Shown: positions 63,782 to 64,000 of the stretch, one piece after another | Position numbering within the stretch: the stretch's first letter is position 1 | Layout: each line of letters begins with the position of its first letter | From: Procambarus clarkii | Taxonomy: Eukaryota > Arthropoda > Malacostraca > Decapoda > Cambaridae | Assembly (NCBI RefSeq): GCF_040958095.1 | Contig: NC_091154.1 | Location: forward strand, 43,910,735 to 43,974,734 | Length of the DNA: 64,000 nucleotides | Direction of reading: 5' to 3' | Translations under genes and position numbers: made by a program | Notes under the pieces: model-generated | Databases searched by the model: none | Told to the model about the DNA's origin: nothing | What the model saw: the letters and a program-made list of their open reading frames with translations, nothing else

Positions 63782-64000
63782 CCACTGAACTGCACAACGC
63801 GCCTGCAGGCGCTCAACAGGGGGTGCGCAAAGCGCCTCTGGGATCTTATATTTTTAGTGTTTTATTCAAAACTGGCACGCGGCGATGCGGGTACAAAATG
63901 GATGCCTGGGGGCCCCCAGTGATCATCCGCCATCTTGAAAAAAATTCCCAGCAAGCCCTGCAGCCATGGGGAGCCTCAGTTTCAAATAAGCAACCATGTT
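63782..64000 (+). mobile_element. PB-A-like TTAA element, left end (partial)
   Basis: TTAA at 63778-63781 is followed by CCACTGAACTGCACAACGCG, then GCGCCTGCAGGCGC (a 14-bp palindrome), GTGCGCAAAGCGCCTC and GTGTTTTATTCAAAACT. This matches the left end of PB-A (copy A1, 638-740) with clear divergence. The element continues beyond the window. Confidence 0.75.

Overview
The window reads as a transposon graveyard from a large, repeat-rich arthropod genome, most likely a decapod crustacean and perhaps a crayfish. The organism call is an inference. It rests on tRNA-derived SINEs, CR1 and L2-like LINEs with short 3' unit repeats, BEL/Pao and Ty3/gypsy elements, and many TTAA- and TA-flanked DNA transposons of kinds I associate with decapods. 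I found no host protein-coding gene, rRNA, functional tRNA or CRISPR array. Nearly every long open frame is either a decayed transposon domain or an artefact of a stop-free minisatellite.

Layout. 1-10905: a decayed BEL/Pao retrotransposon (+) with one 3' LTR, split by a piggyBac-like TTAA element (638-3044) and a Tigger element (6631-7734). 10906-15485: the TTAA element that hosts the BEL copy, itself carrying a pogo-like element (10938-12312) and a composite mariner/piggyBac element (12507-14720). 15516-24536: another TTAA element, then a decayed gypsy (-), with a piggyBac relic and a Tigger inside its protease. 24544-32039: two TTAA elements tail to tail; the second holds a 4.35-kb TA element with two large minisatellites and another Tigger. 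32052-33225: LINE ORF1 (-) and SINE-like debris. 33309-42217: a TTAA element containing a TA element (33976-35736) and a 5.2-kb LTR-like element (36930-42174) that itself contains a TTAA element (39779-40837).

42557-63211 is a single solo BEL-type LTR, with 5-bp target duplication CTCAG, inserted in a 37-bp minisatellite. It has been inflated to 20.7 kb by later insertions. Along one path the order is minisatellite > LTR > Tigger > TTAA element > CR1 cluster > TTAA element. Target duplications, and coding frames that close across each insertion, make much of this order readable from the sequence alone.

Functional reading. The TTAA elements (called PB-A, PB-B and PB-C here) share an internal core with a relic that encodes a piggyBac transposase C-terminal cysteine-rich domain, so they are best explained as non-autonomous piggyBac derivatives. 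All four Tigger copies have lost the DDE catalytic core while keeping the N-terminal DNA-binding region and, in most, the C-terminus. The points most worth following up are the paired palindromes near PB-B ends, the composite mariner+piggyBac unit that moved as one, the DNA-binding-only Tigger ORF, the coding-free 5.2-kb LTR-like element, and a long-inverted-repeat MITE with a 7-bp target duplication.
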